Assembly: GCF_000721705.1 (NCBI RefSeq)
Contig: NZ_JOJL01000046.1
Span: 1 to 64,000 of the forward strand
Length of the DNA: 64,000 nucleotides
Origin: Actinoplanes subtropicus
GTDB lineage: Bacteria; Actinomycetota; Actinomycetes; Mycobacteriales; Micromonosporaceae
Direction of reading: 5' to 3'
Shown: piece after piece, positions 1-7,195 of the stretch
Layout of the letters: each line of letters opens with the position of its first letter
Position numbering within the stretch: the first letter of the stretch is position 1
Position numbers and translations under genes: made by a program
The notes under the pieces: model-generated
The model's input: only the letters and a program-made list of their open reading frames with translations
What the model was told of the DNA's origin: nothing
Database searches by the model: none

Positions 1-95
1 GGCGACTGCAGCACCAGGCACGAGCCAGACGAGCCCACTACGCCCGCCGCCTCAGCCTCGAATTCCAGCCATGATCACGAATGGCGGCTGCCGTA

Positions 96-689
96 CTAGG
101 TCACCAGTTCCTTCGCCCAGTCGACGGCGACCTGGGGTGGTGTGCCGGTTCCGCCGTAGAGGGCGTCGATGAGCAGCCAGATCCGGTCGCCGGTGACTCC
201 GGGTTTTCCGAGTGTGGCAACCAACTCGTCGACCTGCCGGCGGGTGTCGCGCAGATAGTCGCGGGCGACCGCGGCGGGTTCGTCGTCGCCCGCGGGGAAC
301 TCGGTGAGGTAGTTCCGGAACGCGCAGCCCCGGTAGTCGCGGCGTTGCACCCAGGCCGCGACCTCGGCGACCAGGGCGACCAGTTGTTCTCCTGCCCGGG
401 TCGTGCCGATCCCTCGCGCCGCGTCTCCGGCGCTGGTCGTTTTGCTCGCGCCGGCCGCCGCGGCGAGCGCCCGGGTGGTGGATTTGTCGCGCTCGGCCCG
501 GACGCGTCGCAGATATGCCGCGGCCAGGGCCGCCTTGCTGGGGAAATGCCGGTACAGCATGTGTTTCCCGCACCCGGCGGCGGCGATCACCTCGGCCATG
601 CCGACCGCCCGCACCCCGTTCACGTAGAACAGGTCGGTCGCCGCCGAGAGGATCCGTTCGCGTCCCGCGGGATCTTCCGTCCGTGCCAT
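96..689 (-). CDS. TetR/AcrR family transcriptional repressor
   Basis: Predicted DNA-binding repressor of 197 residues, a normal TetR length. The N-terminal helix-turn-helix covers about residues 8-55, with the typical ending LYRHFPSK, where the recognition helix runs into the tetramer-type YxHFxxK motif. The C-terminal half is a ligand/dimerisation domain that I cannot assign to a ligand. I use the ATG at 689; a longer frame to 755 would run through the operator palindromes and is unlikely. The gene is divergent from the thiolase at 914, and two identical palindromes lie just upstream of its start (705-751). Autoregulation is therefore likely, with possible control of the thiolase. The ligand is unknown, though acyl-CoA or a fatty acid is a reasonable guess from the neighbour. 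Confidence 0.88.
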   Translation of the reverse strand: MARTEDPAGRERILSAATDLFYVNGVRAVGMAEVIAAAGCGKHMLYRHFPSKAALAAAYLRRVRAERDKSTTRALAAAAGASKTTSAGDAARGIGTTRAGEQLVALVAEVAAWVQRRDYRGCAFRNYLTEFPAGDDEPAAVARDYLRDTRRQVDELVATLGKPGVTGDRIWLLIDALYGGTGTPPQVAVDWAKELVT

Positions 690-704
690 GAGTGACAAGT
701 GTAA

Positions 705-751
705 CGGACCGATCGGTCCGGCGAGCGCATAGTATCGGACCGATCGGTCCG
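705..751. promoter_or_regulatory. Twin palindromic operator of the TetR repressor
   Basis: The perfect 16-bp palindrome CGGACCGATCGGTCCG occurs twice, at 705-720 and 736-751, 31 bp apart (about three helical turns). The first copy begins 16 bp upstream of the TetR start codon. Exact duplication and symmetry are what a dimeric TetR protein needs, so this is read as its operator. Confidence 0.8.
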
Positions 752-803
752 TCAAGGGATGGGCCGGCGCGCGACGCCCGAGCGGGGCACGCCAGCCGAG
801 TGC

Positions 804-877
804 CTCGCTGAGTGAGTATCTCGCTCAATGAGTATCTCGCTGGGCGAGTAACTAGCTCAGCGAGTATCTCGCCGGGC
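804..877. repeat. 16-bp tandem hairpin repeat (4.6 copies)
   Basis: Units of the form CTCGCnnnGCGAGTAT run head to tail at 804-819, 820-835, 836-851, 852-867 and partly 868-877, with scattered substitutions. Each unit can fold as a five-base-pair stem with a three-base loop. The block sits between the TetR operators and the thiolase start. The same unit recurs at 61938-62080 inside a coding sequence, so this is a dispersed element and not a local regulatory site. Confidence 0.85.
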
Positions 878-913
878 GTGCGAAACCGGACCCACCTACC
901 CGAGGAGGCCAGC

Positions 914-2098
914 ATGCGAGACGCAGTCATCGTGGACGCCGTCCGCACCCCCATCGCCAAGGGCAAGCCCACCGGCGCCTACCACGACATCCACCCCGTC
1001 GACCTGCACGCGCACGCCCTCCGCGCCCTCGTCGACCGCACCCCCGGCCTCGACCCGGCCGACCTCGACGACATCATCGGCGGCGCGGTCGGGCAGGTCG
1101 GCGAACAGTCCGCCAACACCACCCGGCTGGCCGCCCTCGCCGCCGGCTTCCCCGAGTCGGTGCCGGGCGTGACCGTCGACCGGCAGTGCGGGAGCAGCCA
1201 GCAGGCGCTCAGCTTCGCCGCCCAGGGAGTGCTCGCCGGCGCGTACGACCTGGTCATCGCGTCCGGCGTGGAGTCGATGTCCCGGGTGCCGATCGGCTCG
1301 TCCACGCTCGTCGACGGCCGCCGCGCCGACGTGGGCGGCCCGGCCCTCGCGCGGCGTTACCCGGGCGGCCTGATCCCGCAGGGCATCGCCGCCGAACTGA
1401 TCGCCCGCAAGTGGAACCTCTCCCGCGCCCAGCTCGACGAGTTCTCGGCGACCAGCCACCAGCGGGCCGCCGATGCTGGGAAACGCGGATATTTCGACTC
1501 CCAGATCGTCGCGGTCAACGAGCTGGCGACCGACGAGACGATCCGGCCGGGCACGACGGTCGAGACGCTGGCGCCGCTGCGGACCGCGTTCGAGGACCCG
1601 CGCTGGGTGGAGCGGTTCGGGCCGATCGACTGGAAGATCACGGCCGGCAACTCCAGCCCGGTCAACGACGGCGCCGCCGCGCTACTCATCACCACCAGCG
1701 AGATCGCCCGCAAGCACGGCTGGCGCCCGCGCGCTCGGATCCACACCGCGACGGCGGTCGGCGACGATCCGATCTACATGCTCACCGGGATCATCCCGGC
1801 GACGGCGAAGGTCCTCGCCCGGGCCGGTCTGACCATCAAGGACATCGACGCGTACGAGGTGAACGAGGCCTTTGCCCCGGTAGTGCTGGCCTGGCAGGCG
1901 GAGACCGGCGCCGATCCCGCGCGGGTCAATGTCGACGGCGGCGCGATCGCGATCGGGCACCCGCTCGGCGCCAGCGGTGCGCGGCTGGCGACCACGTTGC
2001 TGAGCGTTCTGGAGCGCACCGGCGGACGATATGGACTCCAAACCATGTGCGAGGCCGGTGGCACGGCGAACGCGACGGTCATCGAAAGACTCGGTTGA
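914..2098 (+). CDS. Thiolase (acetyl-CoA acyltransferase)
   Basis: Thiolase of 394 residues, close to the usual 390-400. It cleaves 3-ketoacyl-CoA with CoA, or condenses acyl-CoA units, in fatty-acid or steroid metabolism. The nucleophilic cysteine is C92 in VDRQCGSSQQA, the catalytic histidine lies in AIGHPLGASGAR, and the second cysteine lies in the C-terminal CEAGGTAN. Start: ATG 914 follows GAGGAGG by four bases; a frame from 812 would translate the hairpin repeats. The gene is divergent from a TetR repressor whose operators lie about 160 bp upstream. No dehydrogenase or hydratase partner is adjacent, so the substrate cannot be named. Confidence 0.93.
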   Translation: MRDAVIVDAVRTPIAKGKPTGAYHDIHPVDLHAHALRALVDRTPGLDPADLDDIIGGAVGQVGEQSANTTRLAALAAGFPESVPGVTVDRQCGSSQQALSFAAQGVLAGAYDLVIASGVESMSRVPIGSSTLVDGRRADVGGPALARRYPGGLIPQGIAAELIARKWNLSRAQLDEFSATSHQRAADAGKRGYFDSQIVAVNELATDETIRPGTTVETLAPLRTAFEDPRWVERFGPIDWKITAGNSSPVNDGAAALLITTSEIARKHGWRPRARIHTATAVGDDPIYMLTGIIPATAKVLARAGLTIKDIDAYEVNEAFAPVVLAWQAETGADPARVNVDGGAIAIGHPLGASGARLATTLLSVLERTGGRYGLQTMCEAGGTANATVIERLG

Positions 2099-2116
2099 TG
2101 ATGAAGACTGGCGGGC

Positions 2117-4198
2117 ATGTCTCCCGCGCACCCGAACTACCCGAGCCTCCTCGCCCGCACCCAGCGCTTCCGCCTCGGCCGTCCGACGCGCCTCACCCTG
2201 ACCCCCGACGGGCGCCGGGTGTTCTTCCTGCGCTCGCGGGGGAGTGAGGACCCGGTCCGCTGCCTCTGGCAGCTCGACCTGGAGACCGGGGCGGAGCGCC
2301 TGCTCGCCGATCCGCGCGCGCTCGGCACGACCGAGGCCGAGCCTTCGGCGCAGGAGCAGACCCGGCGGGAGAGAGCACGCGATCAGGGTTCCGGCATCGC
2401 GGCCTACAACTTCGATCAGGCCGTACGGGTCATAGCGTGCACGATCGGGGAGGAGCTGTACGTGGTCGGGATGCGGACCGGCACGGTCACCCCGCTGGCG
2501 GCGCGCACCCCGCTGACCGACGCCACGATCAGCCCGGACGGCGTGCGGGTCGCCTACGTTCACGACGGCGAACTACGTCTGATCGGGACGGACGGCGCGG
2601 ACGACCGGTCCCTGGCCACGCCCGAGTCCCCGGACGTGACCTACGGGCTGGCCGAGCACGTGGCGGCCGAGTCGATGGAGCGGCACCGCGGGTACTGGTG
2701 GTCCCCGGCCGGCGACCGGCTCGCCGTGGCGCGGGTCGACAACGCGCCGGTCGGCGTCTGGTACCTGAGCGACCCGGCCAGCCCGGAGAAGCCCCCGGCC
2801 GCGCATCGCTACCCGGCCGCCGGCACGAACAACGCGCTGGTCACGCTCTGGGTTTACGGGGTCGGCGGCGAGCGGGTCGCGGTCGACTTCGGCTGGGACG
2901 ACTACGAGTACCTGGTGGACGTGGTCTGGGACCGGCACGGCCTGCTCGCCGTCCTGCAGAACCGCCCGCAGACGGTGTTGCGCACGGTCGCGGTCGACCC
3001 GGACACCGGCCGGGTCAGCACGCTCGCCGAGTCCCGCGACCCGGCCTGGACCCAGATCGTCCCCGGCGTGCCCGTCCGCACCGCCTCGGGCGCCCTGGTC
3101 GCGACGGCAGACCTCGAGGACACCCGGCACCTGACCGTCGACGGCAACCCGGTCACCCCGGCCGGCCTGCAGGTCTCCGAGGTGCACGGCGCCGACGACG
3201 AGACGGTGCTGTTCTCGGCCACCGACGAGCCGACCGAGCGACACCTCTGGACCTGGTCCCCGGCCGGCGGCCTGACCCGGGTCACCACTACGGCTGGCAT
3301 ACATTCCGGCATCCGTACTGCCGGGACCACCGTCATCAGCAGCGCGACCCTGGACGGCCACGCGGTAACCGCGACGACGCGGAACGGCCACGCGGCGACC
3401 CGTACGGTCAAGGATTTCTCGGCGACGTCCCCCGTCGTACCGCAGGTGAATTTGATGCGGACCGGTGAGCGCGAGTTGCGGACGGCCGTGCTCCTCCCGT
3501 CCGGATGGCGGGGTGAAAGCCTGCCGGTGCTGATGGATCCCTACGGCGGGCCGGCCGACCAGCGGGCGCTGGCCGACCGGGACCGCTATTACGCGTCCCA
3601 GTGGTTCGCCGACCAGGGCTTCGCCGTGATCGTCGCGGACGGGCGCGGCACCCCCGGCCGCGGGCCGCGCTGGGAGCGGACCGTCCACGGCGACCGCGCG
3701 ACGCTGCTGCTCGAGGACCAGATCGCCGCCCTGCACGGCGTCGCCGAGCGATATCCGTCGCTGGAACTGGGCAGCGTGGCGATTCGCGGCTGGTCGGCGG
3801 GCGGCTATCTCGCGGCGCTGGCGGTGCTGCGCCGGCCGGACGTCTTCCACGTGGGGGTCGCCGGTGCGCCGGTCACCGACATGCGGCTCTACGACACGCA
3901 CTGGCAGGAGCGGTTCCTCGGCGACCCGCGTACGGACGCCGGAACTTATGAGAACAGTTCCCTGATCGCCGACGCGCGGCGGCTGACCCGGCCGCTGATG
4001 CTGATCCACGGCCTGCGCGACGACAACGTCTATCCGGCGCACACGCTGCGGCTGTCCGCGGCCCTGCTGGCGGCCGGCCGCCCGCACACCGTGCTGCCGC
4101 TGCCGGGCGGAAGCCACATGCCGCCCGGCATCGACCTGCTGACCCAGGAGCTGATCTTCATCCGGGAGGCGCTGGCCATCGCCCGCACCGGGAGCTGA
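2117..4198 (+). CDS. S9 family prolyl oligopeptidase / DPP-type peptidase
   Basis: Serine peptidase of 693 residues with the two-domain plan of dipeptidyl-peptidase IV and acyl-peptide hydrolases. An N-terminal beta-propeller (about 20-430) with WD-like strands such as TLTPDGRRVFFLR precedes an alpha/beta hydrolase domain (about 450-690). The triad is visible: S560 in GWSAGGY, D635 in HGLRDDNV and H667 in GGSHMPPG. No signal peptide is seen, so it is probably cytosolic and acts on peptides. The start is ATG 2117, 18 bp after the thiolase stop, so the two may be co-transcribed. The last codons and stop fall in a 44-bp tandem duplication, so the C-terminus may have changed recently. Confidence 0.9.
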   Translation: MSPAHPNYPSLLARTQRFRLGRPTRLTLTPDGRRVFFLRSRGSEDPVRCLWQLDLETGAERLLADPRALGTTEAEPSAQEQTRRERARDQGSGIAAYNFDQAVRVIACTIGEELYVVGMRTGTVTPLAARTPLTDATISPDGVRVAYVHDGELRLIGTDGADDRSLATPESPDVTYGLAEHVAAESMERHRGYWWSPAGDRLAVARVDNAPVGVWYLSDPASPEKPPAAHRYPAAGTNNALVTLWVYGVGGERVAVDFGWDDYEYLVDVVWDRHGLLAVLQNRPQTVLRTVAVDPDTGRVSTLAESRDPAWTQIVPGVPVRTASGALVATADLEDTRHLTVDGNPVTPAGLQVSEVHGADDETVLFSATDEPTERHLWTWSPAGGLTRVTTTAGIHSGIRTAGTTVISSATLDGHAVTATTRNGHAATRTVKDFSATSPVVPQVNLMRTGERELRTAVLLPSGWRGESLPVLMDPYGGPADQRALADRDRYYASQWFADQGFAVIVADGRGTPGRGPRWERTVHGDRATLLLEDQIAALHGVAERYPSLELGSVAIRGWSAGGYLAALAVLRRPDVFHVGVAGAPVTDMRLYDTHWQERFLGDPRTDAGTYENSSLIADARRLTRPLMLIHGLRDDNVYPAHTLRLSAALLAAGRPHTVLPLPGGSHMPPGIDLLTQELIFIREALAIARTGS

Positions 4199-4270
4199 TC
4201 TTCATGGCGGAAGGGCCGGCCATCGCCCGGCCCGGGAGCTGATCTTCATCCGGGAGTGGTAGACCATCAC
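4147..4270 (+). repeat. 44-bp tandem duplication at the 3' end of the S9 peptidase gene
   Basis: The word CTGATCTTCAT recurs at 4151, 4195 and 4239, exactly 44 bp apart, within longer imperfect copies. The first copy is coding. The second begins inside the final codons and supplies the TGA stop, and the third is partial. This is a slippage or unequal-crossover duplication of the gene's own tail. Confidence 0.85.
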
Positions 4271-4342
4271 CTGATCGGCCGGAGGCGGGACGTCTCCACA
4301 GTGGATCCACAGGAAGGCGGCGGCGGTCTAGCGTGTGCGCCC

Positions 4343-4735
4343 ATGCGGTTGCTTCTGGTCACCGGGAGCGGCGGGGTGCTGCTGGACCTGGTCGCGCTGC
4401 GCCCCTGGTGGGAGCGGCACGAGACGTCGTGGGTGGCGAAACGCGCGGCGGACACGACGATCGCCCTCGACGGGTTGCCGGTGACCTGGGCGCCGGAGTC
4501 GATCGGGATGTGGCGGGCGCTTCTAATGCTGCGCCGGGAACGGCCGGAGCTGCTGGTGTCGGCCGGCCGGATGGCGACCCCGTTCTTCCGGGCGGCGCGC
4601 CTGCTGCGGATCCCGACGCTCTGGGTGGAGCCGCTCACCCGGACCGGGCCGCGGCCACGGGTGGCCCGGCTGGCCGGCGAGGTGTTGACCCAGCGCCCGT
4701 CCCGCCCCGGCGTCTACGTCGGCGAGCTCTACTGA
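4343..4735 (+). CDS. Alg14/PssD-like glycosyltransferase membrane-recruitment subunit
   Basis: Small protein of 130 residues beginning MRLLLVTGSGGVLLDL, a Rossmann-type start with the glycine-rich loop of the Alg14/PssD half of split GT28 transferases. These proteins pair with an Alg13/PssE-like catalytic half to add a sugar, classically from UDP-GlcNAc or UDP-glucuronate, to a polyprenyl-linked acceptor. The next gene starts inside this one's stop codon (TGATG), which is strong evidence for a stoichiometric pair. I use ATG 4343; upstream in-frame codons lie in the duplicated region. It is shorter than most Alg14/PssD proteins (about 150-200 residues) and lacks an obvious N-terminal membrane helix. 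Confidence 0.75.
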   Translation: MRLLLVTGSGGVLLDLVALRPWWERHETSWVAKRAADTTIALDGLPVTWAPESIGMWRALLMLRRERPELLVSAGRMATPFFRAARLLRIPTLWVEPLTRTGPRPRVARLAGEVLTQRPSRPGVYVGELY

Positions 4736-5295
4736 TGGCCGTCCTGCTGGTCACCGTCGGCATGGGGTCCCGCCCGTTCGACCGCCTGATCAGCGCGGTG
4801 GCGCCGCTCTGCGCCTACCACGACGTGTTCGTGCAGACCGGCGCGTCGTCGGTGGTCCCGCCGTGCCCGCACGAGCGATATGTTCCGCTCGCGGAAATGC
4901 GGCAGCGACTTTCCGAGGCCGATATCGTCATCACCCACGCCGGCGCGACCGTCCGGCTGGTGCAGCGGCTGGGCGGGGTGCCGATCGTGGTGGCCCGGCG
5001 GCGTCCGCTCGGCGAGACCGACTCGACCGAGCAGGAGCAGTACCTGCGGCTCGAGGAGCGGACCGGCCGGGTCCAGGCGGTCTGGGACGTGGCGACGCTG
5101 CCCGCGGCGGTGGCCGCGCACGGCCTGCGGGCGGCGGAGCTGCTGGAGACGCGGGACCTGCCGCCGGTCGCCGAGCCGGCCGGGCTGATCGTCCAACTCG
5201 ACGAGATCGCCGAGCGCCTCCGGGGCGGCCGTCGCGGGCGCCCTGCCGGCCAGTTCCCGGGGCCACGCGCGTGGTGGTGCGGTAGACAGCTGTAA
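4735..5295 (+). CDS. Alg13/PssE-like glycosyltransferase catalytic subunit
   Basis: Protein of 186 residues with the GT28 C-terminal fold. MAVLLVTVGMG and DVFVQTGASS match the opening and the conserved (I/V)QTG strand of the PssE/Alg13 family. ITHAGATVRLVQRLGGVPIVV is interrupted only slightly from the usual HAGxGT(x)n nucleotide-sugar loop. It overlaps the Alg14/PssD-like gene by one base, so the two should act as one split transferase at the membrane. Sugar and acceptor are unknown. No other capsule or polysaccharide genes are nearby, which is unusual for a PssDE pair. Confidence 0.78.
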   Translation: MAVLLVTVGMGSRPFDRLISAVAPLCAYHDVFVQTGASSVVPPCPHERYVPLAEMRQRLSEADIVITHAGATVRLVQRLGGVPIVVARRRPLGETDSTEQEQYLRLEERTGRVQAVWDVATLPAAVAAHGLRAAELLETRDLPPVAEPAGLIVQLDEIAERLRGGRRGRPAGQFPGPRAWWCGRQL

Positions 5296-5374
5296 ACATC
5301 TATGATCGCGGGCCGCGGCGGCGCAAGATGAGCGTGGATGCCCTGTTGAGAGGGCTCGCACGAGGCGGTGGACG

Positions 5375-6877
5375 ATGGCCCGTACCGAGCAAGTCACGCC
5401 GGCGGTGATGGCCGGCACCGGCATCGAACTGATCGGCATCGAGGTCGTCCCGGAGAGCTCGCGCGCCGGTCGGCCGAGATCGCTGTTCTGGCCCTGGTTC
5501 GCGTCGAACATCTCGGTGCTCGGCATCAGCTACGGCGCCTTCACGCTCGCCTTCGGCGTCTCGTTCTGGCAGGCGGTGATCGCCGGGATCATCGGCGTCG
5601 TCGTCTCCTTCGCGCTGTGCGGCGTGATCGCGCTGGCCGGCAAGCGGGGCTCGGCGCCGACCATGGTGCTGTCCCGGGCCGCCTTCGGGGTGAACGGCAA
5701 TCGCCTCACCGCCGCGCTGTCCTGGCTGCTCACCGTGGGCTGGGAGACGGTGCTGGTCATCCTGGCCACGCTGGCCACCGCCACGGTCTTCACCCGGCTC
5801 GGCTGGGGCGGCGGCACCGGCACGAAGGTGGTCGCGCTGATCGTGGTCTCGGCCGTCACCGTGCTGGCCGGGGTGGCCGGCTTCACCGTGGTGATGCGCC
5901 TGCAGACGGTGATCACCGTGGTCACGGCGGTGCTCACGGTGGTCTACATGGTGCTGGCCGCCGGCCACATCCACTGGTCGACCGTCTCCGCGCTGCCGGC
6001 CGGCTCCACCCAGCAGGTGATCGGCGCGCTGGTCTTCCTGATGACCGGCTTCGGCCTGGGCTGGGTGAACGCGGCCGCCGACTACTCGCGCTACCTGCCC
6101 CGTACGGCATCGGGTTGGGGGGTGTTCGGTTGGACCACGTTCGGCGGAGCGCTCGGCCCGGTCGTCCTGCTGACCTTCGGACTGCTGCTGGCCGGCTCGT
6201 CGAAGGACCTGTCGACCGCGATCGGCGCCGACCCGATCGGCGCGTTGACCAGCTTGCTGCCCACCTGGTTCCTGGTGCCGTTCGCGATCGCGGCGGTGCT
6301 CGGCCTGATCGGCGGCGCGGTCCTGGACATCTACTCGTCCGGCCTGGCCCTGCTCACCGCCGGCGTCCGCCTCCGGCGCCCGGTGGCCGCCGCCGTCGAC
6401 GGCGTCCTGATGATCGCCGGCACCATCTACGTGGTCTTCTTCGGCACCAGCTTCATCGGTACGTTCCAGGGCTTCCTGATCACCCTCGGCGTCCCGATCG
6501 CGGCCTGGTGCGGCGTGATGCTGGCCGACGTGGCCCTCCGCCGCCGCGACTACGCCGAGGCCGAGCTGTTCGACCCGCGCGGCCGCTACGGCAACGTGCG
6601 CGCGCTGCCGCTGACGCTGGTCCTGGCCGGCACCGCGATCGGCTGGGGCCTGGTCACCAACACGTATGCCGGTTGGCTGTCCTGGCAGGGCTACCTGCTC
6701 GGACCGCTCGGCCTGGGCGGAAAGCAGGGCGCTTGGGCGTACGCCGGACTGGGCATCCTCGTCGCGTTGGTGATCGGCCTCCTCGGGACACTGATCGGCA
6801 GCGCGAGGGAGGTCCGCCGCCAGGAGGACCGAGTGGACGCCGCGGCCCGCCTGCGCGCGACACCACACGCCCCGTAG
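5375..6877 (+). CDS. NCS1 family purine/cytosine (nucleobase) permease
   Basis: Integral membrane transporter of 500 residues with about 12 hydrophobic segments. It starts with the cytoplasmic GIELIGIEVVPESSR stretch and the first helix FWPWFASNISVLGISYG, typical of the cytosine permease (CodB-like) branch of NCS1. It should import a nucleobase, hydantoin or related heterocycle with a cation; the substrate cannot be read from the sequence. The start is ATG 5375. The C-terminal tail is short, charged and cytosolic. No deaminase or hydantoinase gene lies next to it. Downstream is a GC-rich tandem repeat and then the convergent cyd cluster. Confidence 0.88.
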   Translation: MARTEQVTPAVMAGTGIELIGIEVVPESSRAGRPRSLFWPWFASNISVLGISYGAFTLAFGVSFWQAVIAGIIGVVVSFALCGVIALAGKRGSAPTMVLSRAAFGVNGNRLTAALSWLLTVGWETVLVILATLATATVFTRLGWGGGTGTKVVALIVVSAVTVLAGVAGFTVVMRLQTVITVVTAVLTVVYMVLAAGHIHWSTVSALPAGSTQQVIGALVFLMTGFGLGWVNAAADYSRYLPRTASGWGVFGWTTFGGALGPVVLLTFGLLLAGSSKDLSTAIGADPIGALTSLLPTWFLVPFAIAAVLGLIGGAVLDIYSSGLALLTAGVRLRRPVAAAVDGVLMIAGTIYVVFFGTSFIGTFQGFLITLGVPIAAWCGVMLADVALRRRDYAEAELFDPRGRYGNVRALPLTLVLAGTAIGWGLVTNTYAGWLSWQGYLLGPLGLGGKQGAWAYAGLGILVALVIGLLGTLIGSAREVRRQEDRVDAAARLRATPHAP

Positions 6878-6966
6878 CCCACCGCCCCGGCAGGCCCGCG
6901 CTCCCCACGCCTCGGCCGATCCGACACGACGACGCCCGCAGCCCACGCGACGGCCACGGCCCACAC

Positions 6967-7066
6967 GGCGGCGCCCCCACCCGGCGGCGCCCCACCCGGC
7001 GGCGCCCCACCCGGCGGCGCCCCACCCGGCGGCGCCCCACCCGGCGGCGCCCCACGCGGCGGCGGC
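6967..7066. repeat. 15-bp GC-rich tandem repeat in the 318-bp gap after the permease
   Basis: GGCGGCGCCCCACCC is repeated about six times with a 15-bp period; the motif CCGGCGGCGC starts at 6981, 6996, 7011, 7026 and 7041. The flanking intergenic sequence (6878-7195) shows no convincing gene. On the minus strand the block would encode a low-complexity Gly-Trp-Ala repeat, which I treat as non-coding. Confidence 0.8.
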
Positions 7067-7195
7067 CATGCTCCCGTGGCGGCCGCGCCGTAGCGGCGGC
7101 CGGGGCCCGGTTGGGCGCCCCGGCTGGCGGCGCTCCGGCTGGCCGTGCCCCGGCGCGGTTGCTGTCCGCGGCCTGCGAGGCGTTCTTCGCCCTGC

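Noticed and set aside
5300..7069. Minus-strand frame starting with a Gly-Trp-Ala repeat
   Set aside because: It is the reverse reading of the 15-bp tandem repeat and of the NCS1 permease gene, with no ribosome-binding site.
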